DNA of 64,000 nt, from the NCBI RefSeq assembly GCF_030268225.1, contig NZ_BSQG01000002.1:372001-436000 (forward strand), read 5' to 3'. The stretch is from Nocardiopsis ansamitocini. GTDB taxonomy: Bacteria > Actinomycetota > Actinomycetes > Streptosporangiales > Streptosporangiaceae. The notes below the pieces were generated by a model that saw nothing but the letters and a program-made list of their open reading frames with translations, was not told the origin of the DNA and searched no databases. Position 1 is the first letter of the stretch. Each line of letters begins with the position of its first letter. Of this stretch, positions 18,543 to 27,110 are shown one piece after another. The translations under genes were made by a program, and so were the position numbers.

Positions 18543-18803
18543 GTGCTGAAGAAGGCCCTCGCCACCGTTGCCGTCACCGCCGCCGCCACCGGTGTGCTCA
18601 TGACCGGTGCCGCCGCCGCATACGCCGGTGGGCCCGAGACCTCCGGCAACGGCTCCGTGCTCGGTGGCAACCAGGTCATCGCTGACGTCAACGTGCCCGT
18701 GAACGTCTGCGGCAACTCCATCGCCATCCTCGGCATCGCCGGCTCCAGCTGCCACAACTCCGGTGCCGGCGTCATCAAGACCCCCTGGCACTACGGCTGG
18801 TAG
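18543..18803 (+). CDS. short chaplin (secreted amyloid surface protein)
   Basis: 86 residues: a signal peptide (1-28, MLKKALATVAVTAAATG and on) and one chaplin domain with the hallmark pattern GNGSVLGGNQVIADV...CGNSIAILG and two cysteines, 56 and 70, that form the family disulphide. Chaplins assemble on aerial hyphae and spores, lower surface tension and allow upward growth. The GTG at 18543 follows AGGAGA. The Trp/Tyr-rich end (PWHYGW) is longer than in its neighbour. The gene ends in a good terminator, so the two chaplins are transcribed separately. Confidence 0.93.
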   Translation: MLKKALATVAVTAAATGVLMTGAAAAYAGGPETSGNGSVLGGNQVIADVNVPVNVCGNSIAILGIAGSSCHNSGAGVIKTPWHYGW

Positions 18804-18894
18804 ACCCTTTCGCGCCTGGCTTCCGCCGCGACGGCCGCCCACGCATCCGGGTGGTCGGCGCGGCGGGGGTCAAGCGGGTCGTCGAACTTCTTGG

Positions 18895-18922
18895 CGCCGC
18901 CCTTACCCGGGGCGGCGTTTTT
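18895..18922 (+). terminator. intrinsic terminator after the first chaplin gene
   Basis: CGCCGCCC (18895-18902) pairs with GGGCGGCG (18910-18917) and TTTTT follows at 18918-18922. It sits about 90 bases past the chaplin stop. Confidence 0.85.
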
Positions 18923-19099
18923 CTGTTATGACCTCTTTGTCGAGGAAATCGCAGGTCAGAGTCTCAAAAAAACTGAGCGTGATGGAGTGATTACCCGCTA
19001 CCGTGGGTATGCGCCACTCAGCGTGTCCACATGGATGCGATAAGTGACAGTCTCTTGGGTGGATTCATTGCCGCCCGATACCCCGAGAAGGGAATTCTC

Positions 19100-19339
19100 T
19101 TGCTCAAGAAGCTCCTTGCCGTTGGTGCCGTCACCGCCGCGTCCGCCGGCGTACTCCTCATGGCCTCGCCCGCGCACGCCGTCGACGACGTCTTCACCTC
19201 CGGGAACGGCTCGATCCTCGGCGGCAACCAGATCATCGCCGACCTCGACATCCCCGTGAACATCTGCGGCAACGCGATCTCGGTGCTCGGTGTCTCCGGC
19301 GCCCAGTGCAGCCACTCCGGCGCCTTCGTCATCGACTAG
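19100..19339 (+). CDS. second short chaplin, TTG start
   Basis: 79 residues: signal peptide MLKKLLAVGAVTAASAG ending at AHA (27), then a chaplin domain GNGSILGGNQIIADL...CGNAISVLG with Cys56 and Cys70 at the same positions as in the first copy. It ends right after the domain. A TTG at 19100 is chosen because GAAGGGA lies 7 bases upstream and the resulting signal peptide matches the sister protein. The longer frame from 19031 would add a non-signal extension. The pair is a tandem duplication. Confidence 0.9.
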   Translation: MLKKLLAVGAVTAASAGVLLMASPAHAVDDVFTSGNGSILGGNQIIADLDIPVNICGNAISVLGVSGAQCSHSGAFVID

Positions 19340-19522
19340 ATCCGGTGACCCCGCCGTGGCCGGCGCGGACCGCTCCGGCGGCCCCGCGCCGGCCACGGTC
19401 GTCCGCGGGCCCGGTACCTTCGCACCGGCACCGGACCCGCCCGGTGCCGCCGCACGGGCGCGTACGGCCGGCGAGTAGCCTGAAGCCGATCACGTCCGGT
19501 ACCCGAGTGGACTGGAACCCGC

Positions 19523-20413
19523 ATGAACACGGCGAATCCCGCCCAGCAACGCCCCGCCCGCCTCAAGGTCGGGATCATCGGCCCCGGCAGGGTCGGCTCG
19601 GTCCTGGGAGTGGCCCTCGAACAGGTCGGCCACTCCGTCGTCGCGGTCTCCGCGGTGTCCGAGGCATCCCGGGCACGCGCCGCGCAACGCCTTCCCGGCG
19701 CGCACCTGTGTGAACCCGCCGAGGTCGTCGAAGCCGCCGACCTCATCCTGCTCACCGTCCCCGACGACGCCCTCGCCCCCCTCGCCAACGGCCTTGCCGA
19801 GACCGGCGCCCCGGTCGCGGGCCGGCTCGTGGCGCACGTCAGCGGCGCACACGGCTACAGCGTGCTCGCGCCCGTCACGGCCGAGGGCGCCCTGCCCCTG
19901 GCCCTGCACCCCGTCATGACCTTCACCGGCCGTGACGAGGACCTCAACCGGCTCGCCAACTGCTCCTTCGGCATCACCTCGCCCGAGCCGCTGCGCCCCA
20001 TCGCCGAAGCACTGGTCGTGGAGATGGGCGCCGAACCCGTGTGGATCGAGGAGGAGCGCCGTGGGCTCTACCACGCGGCTCTCGCCGGAGGCGCCAACCA
20101 CCTGGTCACGCTCGTCGCCGAGAGCGCGGCCCTGCTGGGCGTCGCCGGGGTCGAGCACCCGGGCCGGATGCTCGGCCCGATCCTGGGAGCCGCGCTGGAC
20201 AACGCGCTGCGCCTGGGCATCGACGGCCTCAGTGGCCCCGTGCTGCGCGGGGACGCTCAGACGGTGGCCGACCACATCGCCCAACTGCGCGAGCACTCCC
20301 CGGAAAGCGTCGCGGGATACGTGGCGCTGGCCCGCCTCACCGCCGACCGCGCCCTTGCCGCCGGCCTGCTCAAACCCCAGGACGCCGAACGGCTGCTCGA
20401 CGTCCTGGCGTGA
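19523..20413 (+). CDS. Rossmann-fold DUF2520 oxidoreductase-like protein
   Basis: 296 residues with an N-terminal NAD(P)-binding motif [14 protein letters not shown] (16-29), the [11 protein letters not shown] strand and an HVSGAHG turn. A C-terminal DUF2520 helical domain (about 150-290) follows, with LHPVMTF and [13 protein letters not shown]. The fold resembles ketopantoate and NADP-dependent reductases. It is 47 bases upstream of panC in the same direction, as in many actinomycetes, so a pantothenate-related reduction is plausible but unproven. Confidence 0.9.
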   Translation: MNTANPAQQRPARLKVGIIGPGRVGSVLGVALEQVGHSVVAVSAVSEASRARAAQRLPGAHLCEPAEVVEAADLILLTVPDDALAPLANGLAETGAPVAGRLVAHVSGAHGYSVLAPVTAEGALPLALHPVMTFTGRDEDLNRLANCSFGITSPEPLRPIAEALVVEMGAEPVWIEEERRGLYHAALAGGANHLVTLVAESAALLGVAGVEHPGRMLGPILGAALDNALRLGIDGLSGPVLRGDAQTVADHIAQLREHSPESVAGYVALARLTADRALAAGLLKPQDAERLLDVLA

Positions 20414-20459
20414 CTCCCGCCCGCTCCTCCCTCGTCCCCCTCGATCCCGGAGGCCAGGA

Positions 20460-21356
20460 ATGACCCAGTCCGCCTTCTCCTCCCGGCCGGCCCCCACGGT
20501 CGTGCGCACCGCCGAGGAACTGGCCGCACTGCGCCCCGAACTGGGACGCACCGCCCTCGTCCCCACCATGGGCGCACTGCACGACGGCCACCGCGCCCTC
20601 ATCGCGGCGGCCCGGGAACAGGCCGACACCGTGGTCGTCAGCATCTTCGTCAACCCGCTCCAGTTCGGGCCCAACGACGACCTCGACCGCTACCCCCGCA
20701 CCTTCGACGCCGACCTCGCGGCCTGCGCGCAGGCCGGCGCCACCGTGGTGTTCGCTCCCCCGGTCGACGTGATGTACCCCGACGCCGCGACCGCCGCCAC
20801 CGGCCTGGGCCAGCTCGTCACGGTCGGCCCCGGCCCCATGGGCGAGGTCCTGGAGGGGGAGTTTCGGCCCGGCTTCTTCCAGGGGGTCCTCACGGTCGTC
20901 GCCAAGCTGTTCAACCTGGTCCGCCCGGACGTCGCGGTGTTCGGCCAGAAGGACGCCCAGCAGCTGGCGGTGGTGCGTCGGATGGTGCGCGACCTCTGCC
21001 TGCCCGTCGACATCGCCGCGGTCCCCACCCGGCGCGACGACGACGGCCTGGCCACCTCCAGCCGCAACGTGTACCTCAGCGTCAAGGAACGCCACAGCGC
21101 TCTGGCCCTGTCGCGGGCACTGTTCGCGGGGGAGCGGGCAGCCGGGGGCGGGGCCTCCGCGGTCCTCGCCGCCGCGCGGGCTGTGCTCAACGACGCCGCG
21201 CACGCCGCGCCCCCGGTCAGCCCCGACTACCTCGCCCTGGTGGACCCCGCCACGTTCGTCGAGGTGGAGCAGGGGCACAGCGGCGACGCCGTCCTAGTGG
21301 TAGCCGCGTGGGTGGGCGAGACGAGGCTGATTGATAACGTGCCGCTGACGTTGTGA
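20460..21356 (+). CDS. panC: pantothenate synthetase (pantoate-beta-alanine ligase)
   Basis: Condenses pantoate and beta-alanine with ATP. The 298-residue enzyme has the nucleotidyl-transferase motif MGALHDGH (His41, His44), [18 protein letters not shown], and the [19 protein letters not shown] and TSSRNVYLS (KMSKS-equivalent) segments. It starts at the ATG at 20460 after GGAGG. Its stop region runs into the nadBC reading frame. The usual neighbour panD (aspartate decarboxylase, source of beta-alanine) is missing here. Confidence 0.96.
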   Translation: MTQSAFSSRPAPTVVRTAEELAALRPELGRTALVPTMGALHDGHRALIAAAREQADTVVVSIFVNPLQFGPNDDLDRYPRTFDADLAACAQAGATVVFAPPVDVMYPDAATAATGLGQLVTVGPGPMGEVLEGEFRPGFFQGVLTVVAKLFNLVRPDVAVFGQKDAQQLAVVRRMVRDLCLPVDIAAVPTRRDDDGLATSSRNVYLSVKERHSALALSRALFAGERAAGGGASAVLAAARAVLNDAAHAAPPVSPDYLALVDPATFVEVEQGHSGDAVLVVAAWVGETRLIDNVPLTL

Positions 21357-21391
21357 TCAGCCGCTCCCAACTTGATAAGAGGTGCTTCGTC

Positions 21392-24025
21392 GTGCGCACG
21401 GGCCCTTCCCCCCTTCCGCTCCGGCTCACCGCCCCGGAGCCCGGTTGGACCATCGAGACCGACGTGGTCGTCGTCGGATCAGGCATCGCCGGCCTCAGCA
21501 CCGCGCTGGGCTACGTCGAACAGGACCCGGGGGGCAGGGTCGTCCTCGTCACCAAGGACCTGCTCACCAGCGGGTCCACCCGCTGGGCGCAGGGCGGCAT
21601 CGCCGCCGCCCTCGACCCGGCGGACGACCCGCTCGCGCACATGGTGGACACCGTTGAGGCGGGCGCCGGGATGTGCGACACCGACGCCGTGCGAATCCTC
21701 ACAGAGGAGGGCCCCGCCGCACTGCGCTGGCTGATCGCCAAGGGCACCGCCTTCGACCGCACCGAGGACGGTGCGCTGTCGCTGACCCGTGAGGGCGGGC
21801 ACCGCGCCGACCGGATCGCCCACGCCGGCGGGGACGCCACCGGCGCGGAGATCGAACGCGCGCTCGTGGAGGCGGTGCGCGCCGAGAGCCGCATCGAACT
21901 CGTCGAGCACGCTTTCGTGCCCGACCTGCTCCTTGCCGAGGCCGGCGCGGGGGAACCCCGGGTCCGCGGCCTCACCGTGCACGTCATGGGGGAGGGCGAG
22001 CGCGACGGCGTGGGGTCGGTCCTGGCCAGAGCCGTGGTCCTGGCCACCGGCGGCCTCGGCCAGGTCTTCGCCGCCACCACCAACCCCGAGGTGTCCACGG
22101 GCGACGGCATCGCGCTGGGCCTGCGGGCCGGGGCCGAGGCCCGCGACCTGGAGTTCGTCCAGTTCCACCCGACGGTGCTGTGGCTGGGCCCCGACTCCAA
22201 GGGCCGCCAGCCCCTGGTGTCGGAGGCGGTGCGCGGAGAGGGCGCGTTCCTCGTGGACGCCGAGGGCCGCCGGTTCATGACGGGCGTCCACGAACTCGCC
22301 GACCTCGCACCGCGCGACGTCGTCGCCACGGCCATCGCCCGCGTCATGGCGGAGACCGGCACCGACCACGTCCACCTGGACGCCCGCCACTTCGGCGCGG
22401 ACGTGTGGGAACGCCGGTTCCCCACCATCCTCGCCTCCTGCCGCGCCCACGGCATCGACCCCGTCACCGACCTCGTTCCGGTGTCGCCGGCCGCGCACTA
22501 CGCCTCGGGCGGACTGGCCGTGGACCTGGACGGGCGCACCAGCGTCCCGGGGCTGTACGCGGTCGGGGAGGTCGCGCGCACCGGCGTGCACGGCGCCAAC
22601 CGGCTGGCCTCCAACTCGCTGCTGGAGGGGATCGTCTTCGCCGGGCGCATCGCGGCCCGGCTGGCGGGCGAAGAACCGGTGGCCGTCGTCCCCACCGCCC
22701 CGGCGGCCGGTGCGGCCGGGACCCTCGTGGACCCCGCGGTACTCCCCGACCTCCAGGCGTGCATGTCGCGCCACGTGGGCGTGCGCCGCGACGCCGAAGG
22801 ACTGGAGGCCGCCCGCGCCGAACTCGGGCGGTTGGCGGACACGGCGCGCGGCCCGGTCGAACCGGGGGTCGCCGCCTGGCAGGCCGCCAACATGCTCACC
22901 GTCGCCACGGTCCTCGTGCAGGCCGCGATCGAGCGCACGGAGACCCGCGGCGCGCACTGGCGCGCCGACTATCCCGTGACCTCCCCGCTCGCCCAGGGGG
23001 TGTGCTCCGGCCTCGGCGTCGACGGGCTCGCCCGGTCCTGGACCGTGCCCACCACCGGGGCGGACTCCGGGGTGCGGGCGGCGCAGCGCACCGCCGGGTA
23101 CGAGGTGGCGACCGCGTTCGCCGACCGGCTCCCCGCGGGGCCGCGCCAGGCGCCGCCCCCCGAACTGGGGCCTCTCGTCGCCGGCGCCCTGCACGAGGAC
23201 CTGCTGCTCGGGCCGGGCGGGGAACTCCTCGCCGAGGGGTACGGGGTGGACGTCACCAGCGCCGCCACGATTCCCGCCGCCCAGATCCGCACCGCCGACG
23301 TGGTCGCGCGGGCCGACGGGGTGGTCGCGGGCCTGCCGCTGGCCGAGGCGGTGTTTCGCCAGGTGTGCCAGGGCGTGCTGGAGGTGCGCCGCCACGCGGC
23401 CGACGGCGACGTGGTCAAGCGCGGCGACGTCCTCCTGACGGTGCGGGCCCGAACCCGCGATCTACTCACCGCTGAGCGCACGGCCCTCAACTTTCTCACC
23501 CATCTCTCCGGTATCGCCTCGGCCACCCGCGCCTGGGTGGAGGCGGTCGCCGGTACGGGGGCGGCCGTCCGGGACAGCCGCAAGACCCACGCGGGCCTGC
23601 GAACGTTGGAAAAGTACGCGGTGCGCTGCGGCGGAGGAGTAAACCACCGCTTCGGGTTGACCGACGCGGCACTCATCAAGGACAACCACGTGCTCGCCGC
23701 GGGGGGCGTCGCCCAGGCCGTGCGCGCGGTCCGGGAGCGTTTTCCCGACGTGCCGCTGGAAGTCGAAGTCGATCGGATCGATCAGATCGAACCGGCCCTC
23801 GCAGAGGGCGCCGAAGAGATCCTGTTGGACAACTTCACCGTCGCCGAGCTGCGGGAAGCCGTGGAACTGGTCGCCGGCCGCGCCCGGTTGGAGTCCAGCG
23901 GCGGGTTGACCCTCGACGTCGCGGCCGACGTAGCGGCCACGGGGGTGGACTATCTTGCCGTTGGTGCGCTGACCCACTCCAGCCCTGCGCTGGACATCGC
24001 GCTCGACCTGAGGCAAACGCCCTGA
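21392..24025 (+). CDS. nadB-nadC: fused L-aspartate oxidase / quinolinate phosphoribosyltransferase
   Basis: One uninterrupted frame encodes two enzymes of de novo NAD synthesis. The NadB half carries the FAD motif VVVVGSGIAGLSTA, the STRWAQGGIAAAL loop, the EFVQFHPTVLW substrate region and the final helical RGAHWRADYP. The NadC half (about the last 280 residues, from PELGPLVAGALHEDL) has RTALNFLTHLSGIAS, DSRKTHAGLRTLEKYAV, GGGVNHRFGL and LLDNF. A linker of about 60 residues joins them. The start is taken as the GTG at 21392 behind AAGAGG; the frame opens at 21353. Iminoaspartate made by NadB normally goes to NadA, which is not in the window. Confidence 0.93.
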   Translation: MRTGPSPLPLRLTAPEPGWTIETDVVVVGSGIAGLSTALGYVEQDPGGRVVLVTKDLLTSGSTRWAQGGIAAALDPADDPLAHMVDTVEAGAGMCDTDAVRILTEEGPAALRWLIAKGTAFDRTEDGALSLTREGGHRADRIAHAGGDATGAEIERALVEAVRAESRIELVEHAFVPDLLLAEAGAGEPRVRGLTVHVMGEGERDGVGSVLARAVVLATGGLGQVFAATTNPEVSTGDGIALGLRAGAEARDLEFVQFHPTVLWLGPDSKGRQPLVSEAVRGEGAFLVDAEGRRFMTGVHELADLAPRDVVATAIARVMAETGTDHVHLDARHFGADVWERRFPTILASCRAHGIDPVTDLVPVSPAAHYASGGLAVDLDGRTSVPGLYAVGEVARTGVHGANRLASNSLLEGIVFAGRIAARLAGEEPVAVVPTAPAAGAAGTLVDPAVLPDLQACMSRHVGVRRDAEGLEAARAELGRLADTARGPVEPGVAAWQAANMLTVATVLVQAAIERTETRGAHWRADYPVTSPLAQGVCSGLGVDGLARSWTVPTTGADSGVRAAQRTAGYEVATAFADRLPAGPRQAPPPELGPLVAGALHEDLLLGPGGELLAEGYGVDVTSAATIPAAQIRTADVVARADGVVAGLPLAEAVFRQVCQGVLEVRRHAADGDVVKRGDVLLTVRARTRDLLTAERTALNFLTHLSGIASATRAWVEAVAGTGAAVRDSRKTHAGLRTLEKYAVRCGGGVNHRFGLTDAALIKDNHVLAAGGVAQAVRAVRERFPDVPLEVEVDRIDQIEPALAEGAEEILLDNFTVAELREAVELVAGRARLESSGGLTLDVAADVAATGVDYLAVGALTHSSPALDIALDLRQTP

Positions 24026-24069
24026 CCCGCGCGGAGACCCGGCCGCGAACGACCCATGGATAGGCCCAC

Positions 24070-24849
24070 ATGCTGCTCGCGATCGACGTCGGAAACTCAG
24101 ACACCGTCCTCGGACTGTTCGAGGGCGACAGCCTGGTGGAGCACTGGCGGGTCTCGTCGGAGTCCCGGCGCACGGCCGACGAGTGGGCGGTGGTCATCCA
24201 CGGCCTGATCAACTCCAGTTCGCTGATGGCGCCGGGCGGCGTGGACGGCGTCGCGATGTGCTGCACCGTGCCCACGGTGCAGCACGAGATGCGTCAGATG
24301 TTTCGCCGCCACTACGGGGACGTCCCCGCCGTCATCGTGGAGCCCGGCGTGAAGACGGGGGTGCCCATCCGCATGGACAACCCCAAGGAGGTGGGCAGCG
24401 ACCGCATCGTCAACGCCCTGGCGGCCGTGCAGCTCTACGGCGGCCCGGCCGTGGTCGTGGACTTCGGCACCGCCACCACTTTCGACGCGGTCAGCGCCAA
24501 GGGCGAGTACGTGGGCGGCGCCATCGCCCCGGGCATCGACATCTCGGTGGAGGCGCTGTCGCGGCGCGGCGCCCAGCTGCACATGGTGGAGATCGTCAAG
24601 CCGAGATCGGTGATCGCGAAGAACACCACGGAGGCCCTGCGCTCGGGCATCGTCTTCGGGTTCGCCGGGCAGGTCGACGGCATCGTGGACCGGATGGCCC
24701 AGGAGCTCGCCGACAACGCCGACGACGTCACGGTGGTCGCCACGGGCGGCCTGGCGCCGCTGGTCGTGGACGAGTGCGAGACCGTGGACGTCCACCAGCC
24801 CTGGCTGACCCTGGTGGGGTTGCGCATGGTCTTCGAGCGCAACGCCTGA
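24070..24849 (+). CDS. coaX: type III pantothenate kinase
   Basis: First committed step of coenzyme A synthesis, insensitive to CoA feedback in the type III family. The 259-residue ASKHA-fold protein has the phosphate motif IDVGNSDTVLG at the N-terminus, GSDRIVNA, VVVDFGTATTFDAV and the second phosphate loop VVATGGLAPLV. It lies 44 bases downstream of nadBC and is likely in the same transcript, so pantothenate formation (panC) and use are coupled. Confidence 0.96.
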   Translation: MLLAIDVGNSDTVLGLFEGDSLVEHWRVSSESRRTADEWAVVIHGLINSSSLMAPGGVDGVAMCCTVPTVQHEMRQMFRRHYGDVPAVIVEPGVKTGVPIRMDNPKEVGSDRIVNALAAVQLYGGPAVVVDFGTATTFDAVSAKGEYVGGAIAPGIDISVEALSRRGAQLHMVEIVKPRSVIAKNTTEALRSGIVFGFAGQVDGIVDRMAQELADNADDVTVVATGGLAPLVVDECETVDVHQPWLTLVGLRMVFERNA

Positions 24850-24998
24850 CCCTTCCCCGTGCCGGTGACGGGGGTGTCCATCCCCACAGCACGAGAAGAG
24901 CGGGGCGCACCCCCACCGGCGCGGCCCGCTCCGGCTGCCCGGTGGCCGCACCCGGACATGCCCGGCGCGCGCCGGGCTCCCCGGGTTACGGTCGGCGC

Positions 24999-26111
24999 AT
25001 GTCCACCCGTCCTGACCTGCTCTCCGTCGTCGCCGCACCCCCCGAGTGGGCCGACGCGATCAGGGCCGCGCCCCGGAAGCACTTCATCCCCGCCACGGCT
25101 CTGGCCACGCCCGTCAACGGTGACCCCGGCCACTGGATCGACCGCGCGGCCGGCCCTGACGCCTGGCAGCGGGCGGTCGACAGCGACACCACGATCCTGA
25201 CCCAGGTCGACGACGGGGACACCGACCTCACGCCCGAGTCCGCCCCCACCGGCATGCCCACGAGTTCGAGCACGGCGCCCAGCGTCGTCGTCGACTTCCT
25301 GCGGCTCCTGGACGCTCGGCCCGGCCACCGCGTCCTGGAGGTCGGCACCGGAACGGGGTGGACTGCGGCACTGCTCAGCGCCCGGCTCGGCGCGTCGCAC
25401 GTCACGTCGGTCGAGGTCGACGAACGGGTGGCCGCGCAGGCCGCCGCGAACCTGCGGCACGCCGGTTTCGCGCCCGGCCTCGTGGTGGGGGACGGCGCGC
25501 ACGGCCTGCCCGAAGGGCCGCTGTTCGACCGTGTGCACGTCACCTGCGGTATCCGCGAGATCCCGTATGCCTGGGTGTGCCAGACCCGGCCCGGCGGGGT
25601 GATCGTCCTGCCGTGGGCCCCGGTCCGCGTCGGCGGGTTCATGGTGCGGCTCGACGTCGGTGACGGCTGCGCGCAGGGGCGCCTGCTCGGTGACACGGCG
25701 TTCATGATGCTGCGCGAGCAGCGGTTTCCCTACCCGCCGCCCAGGGGCGAACGGCGCTTCTCGACCGCCCGCGTCTCACCGTGTGAGGTCCGCGACGCGG
25801 GCCGAGGGGTGGAGGTGGCGCTGGCGGCCCTGGTCCCTGGTGTGTTGCTCAACGAGTTCGACGCGACCACCGGCGGGCTGCGTGACGCCGAGGGCAACTA
25901 CGCGGCCGTCGCCGAGGACGGCGACGGGGAGTACGCGGTGACGCAGATCGGCGTCCGCGACCTCTGGACCGAATTGGAGAACGCCTTCGACACGTGGGTG
26001 GGCTGGGGGCGGCCGGAGGCGCGGCGATTCGGCGTCGCCGTCGACGAGCAGGGGCAGCACGTCTGGCTCGACACCCCCGACAACCGGGTTACGGGAGGCT
26101 TCGGTGGGTGA
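24999..26111 (+). CDS. protein-L-isoaspartate methyltransferase-like protein
   Basis: 370 residues. A leader region (1-90) ends in GMPTSSSTAPSVVVDFLRLL. An SAM-dependent methyltransferase domain follows with motif I VLEVGTGTG (112-120), VTSVEVDERV and the PCMT-type VTCGIREIPYAWVCQTRPGG. A C-terminal 120-residue domain has strand-rich sequence. Stand-alone homologues of this architecture are frequent in actinomycete peptide-modification (RiPP) loci, where they methylate Asp; no precursor or ATP-grasp gene is seen here. The ATG at 24999 has only a weak upstream ribosome site. The next tiny gene overlaps its stop. Confidence 0.85.
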   Translation: MSTRPDLLSVVAAPPEWADAIRAAPRKHFIPATALATPVNGDPGHWIDRAAGPDAWQRAVDSDTTILTQVDDGDTDLTPESAPTGMPTSSSTAPSVVVDFLRLLDARPGHRVLEVGTGTGWTAALLSARLGASHVTSVEVDERVAAQAAANLRHAGFAPGLVVGDGAHGLPEGPLFDRVHVTCGIREIPYAWVCQTRPGGVIVLPWAPVRVGGFMVRLDVGDGCAQGRLLGDTAFMMLREQRFPYPPPRGERRFSTARVSPCEVRDAGRGVEVALAALVPGVLLNEFDATTGGLRDAEGNYAAVAEDGDGEYAVTQIGVRDLWTELENAFDTWVGWGRPEARRFGVAVDEQGQHVWLDTPDNRVTGGFGG

Positions 26112-26232
26112 TCACCGCAAAGAGGTCAACTGCACCGGGTGCAATGGTCGCAAAACGATTGAGCAGTCCCGGGACGGCACCGTGGTGAAGGTGCCCTGCC
26201 CGCTGTGCAACGGCACCGGGAAGCAGCCGTGA
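26104..26232 (+). CDS. 42-aa DnaJ-type zinc-ribbon mini-protein
   Basis: GTG at 26104, inside the end of the methyltransferase gene, to TGA at 26230-26232. The peptide carries two CxxCxG motifs (CTGCNG and CPLCNG) separated by 20 residues with basic and acidic residues. This is the zinc-binding half-site arrangement of the DnaJ cysteine-rich domain. It is too short to be a chaperone by itself. Similar tiny proteins occur beside other actinomycete genes. The overlap implies co-translation with the methyltransferase; zinc binding is inferred from the Cys pattern. Confidence 0.7.
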   Translation: MGDHRKEVNCTGCNGRKTIEQSRDGTVVKVPCPLCNGTGKQP

Positions 26233-26329
26233 CCCTAGGGGAGGTGCCCCGCTCCGGTGCCGCGTGCGTCCTCGGCCCGGAACGCGGTCGCCGCTCCCGT
26301 GGAGAGGGGGCCGCGTGGAAACCGCCCCG

Positions 26330-26422
26330 GAGCGGGAAAGGTGGGTTTTGCGTCGAGTGTTCTTTTCTCGACAAGTGAATGAAAAAGGGGTTACCCGCTG
26401 GTAGAGTCCCTGGTCAGTAAGG
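26330..26422 (+). promoter_or_regulatory. A/T-rich leader of CRISPR array 1
   Basis: About 90 bases markedly richer in A/T than the surroundings (TTTTGCGTC, TTCTTTTCTC, AATGAAAAAG) directly before the first repeat, as expected for a leader that holds the array promoter and the spacer-integration site. The stretch from 26233 to 26330 holds no gene. Confidence 0.6.
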
Positions 26423-26818
26423 GTGCTCCCCGCGCATGCGGGGATGGTCCCGAGGTGATCAGCCCTAGGGTCGCGATCATCTCGTGCTCCCCGCGCATGC
26501 GGGGATGGTCCCATCTACGCGGAGGTGTCGAGCAAGGAGAGCCGGTGCTCCCCGCGCATGCGGGGATGGTCCCACCTCCAGCGGCCGGAAGGGCCTGTAC
26601 TGGAAGTGCTCCCCGCGCATGCGGGGATGGTCCCTCGTCGTAGCGCACGACCAGGGCGAGCCTGAGGTGCTCCCCGCGCATGCGGGGATGGTCCCAGCGT
26701 CCAGGAACGCGGCCCATTCCTTGCCGCCGTGCTCCCCGCGCATGCGGGGATGGTCCCCGCCACACGGACTGGTCATCACCGGAGGCGGGGTGCTCCCCAC
26801 TCAGGCGTCATGTGGGCT
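26423..26818 (+). CRISPR. CRISPR array 1, type I-E-like, 6 repeats plus a degenerate terminal one
   Basis: Six identical 29-base repeats start at 26423, 26484, 26545, 26606, 26667 and 26729. Each begins GTGCTCCCCGCG and ends GGGGATGGTCCC, with an internal hairpin (CCCCGC/GCGGGG). Spacers are 32-33 bases. A seventh repeat at 26790 keeps only GTGCTCCCC, marking the old (distal) end. The leader is on the left, so crRNA is read rightward. No cas gene is within the window. The repeat class and 61-base period match actinomycete I-E systems. Spacers look GC-rich and protein-coding-like; their targets cannot be identified here. Confidence 0.96.
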
Positions 26819-26865
26819 GGTGGCTGATGGCAGTGCGGGGTATGATCCGTGCTGGAATCGAGTTG

Positions 26866-26903
26866 AAGCCCCTTGTCCACCTTCGGGTGTGCAAGGGGCT
26901 TTT
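26866..26903 (+). terminator. terminator between array 1 and the DUF397 gene
   Basis: AAGCCCCTTG (26866-26875) pairs with CAAGGGGCTT (26892-26901), with a smaller inner stem (CACC/GGTG) and TTTT on the rightward side. It probably ends the array 1 transcript. Confidence 0.8.
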
Positions 26904-26915
26904 CCATGCCTGGGA

Positions 26916-27110
26916 TCAGAGGGAGTCGGTCCGCGCTGCCGCGACGAGTGCGGCCCAAGCGTTGGAGGGCACTTCCAGGTGTCCGGCCGCGCGGTTCTGG
27001 GTGTCGCGTATGGCGGTTGTTCCGGGCAGGTTGGCTACTTCGACGCAGTTGCCCCCAGTGGGTTGGGAGTAACTGGACGTGCGGAACGCGGAGTCGGGAA
27101 TCGAGGTCAT
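26916..27110 (-). CDS. DUF397 protein
   Basis: 64 residues with the family core SSYSQPTGGNCVEVANL followed by AIRDTQN and a C-terminal WAALVAAART. DUF397 genes almost always sit beside an XRE-type regulator with a DUF5753 domain, as here (4-base overlap). In Streptomyces such pairs act like antagonistic regulator modules in development and antibiotic production. I infer that this protein modulates the adjacent HTH protein. Confidence 0.92.
   Translation of the reverse strand: MTSIPDSAFRTSSYSQPTGGNCVEVANLPGTTAIRDTQNRAAGHLEVPSNAWAALVAAARTDSL

Noticed and set aside
22936-23160. Possibility that the NadB-NadC fusion is a sequencing artefact
   Set aside because: The linker is in frame, has normal codon bias and both domains are complete; no suspicious homopolymer stands out. 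Resequencing would settle it.
22180-23475. 431-codon frame inside nadBC on the same strand, Arg-rich
   Set aside because: Shadow of the true frame in high-GC DNA; composition is almost all Arg, Gly, Pro and Ala, with no domain and no start signal.
26391-26765. Repeat-containing frames such as GPSPHARGA across the CRISPR arrays
   Set aside because: Translations of CRISPR repeats, a classic false gene call; also seen at 30633-31112 and 36923-37302.
26790-26818. Seventh full repeat in array 1
   Set aside because: Only the first nine bases match; counted as a degenerate terminal repeat.
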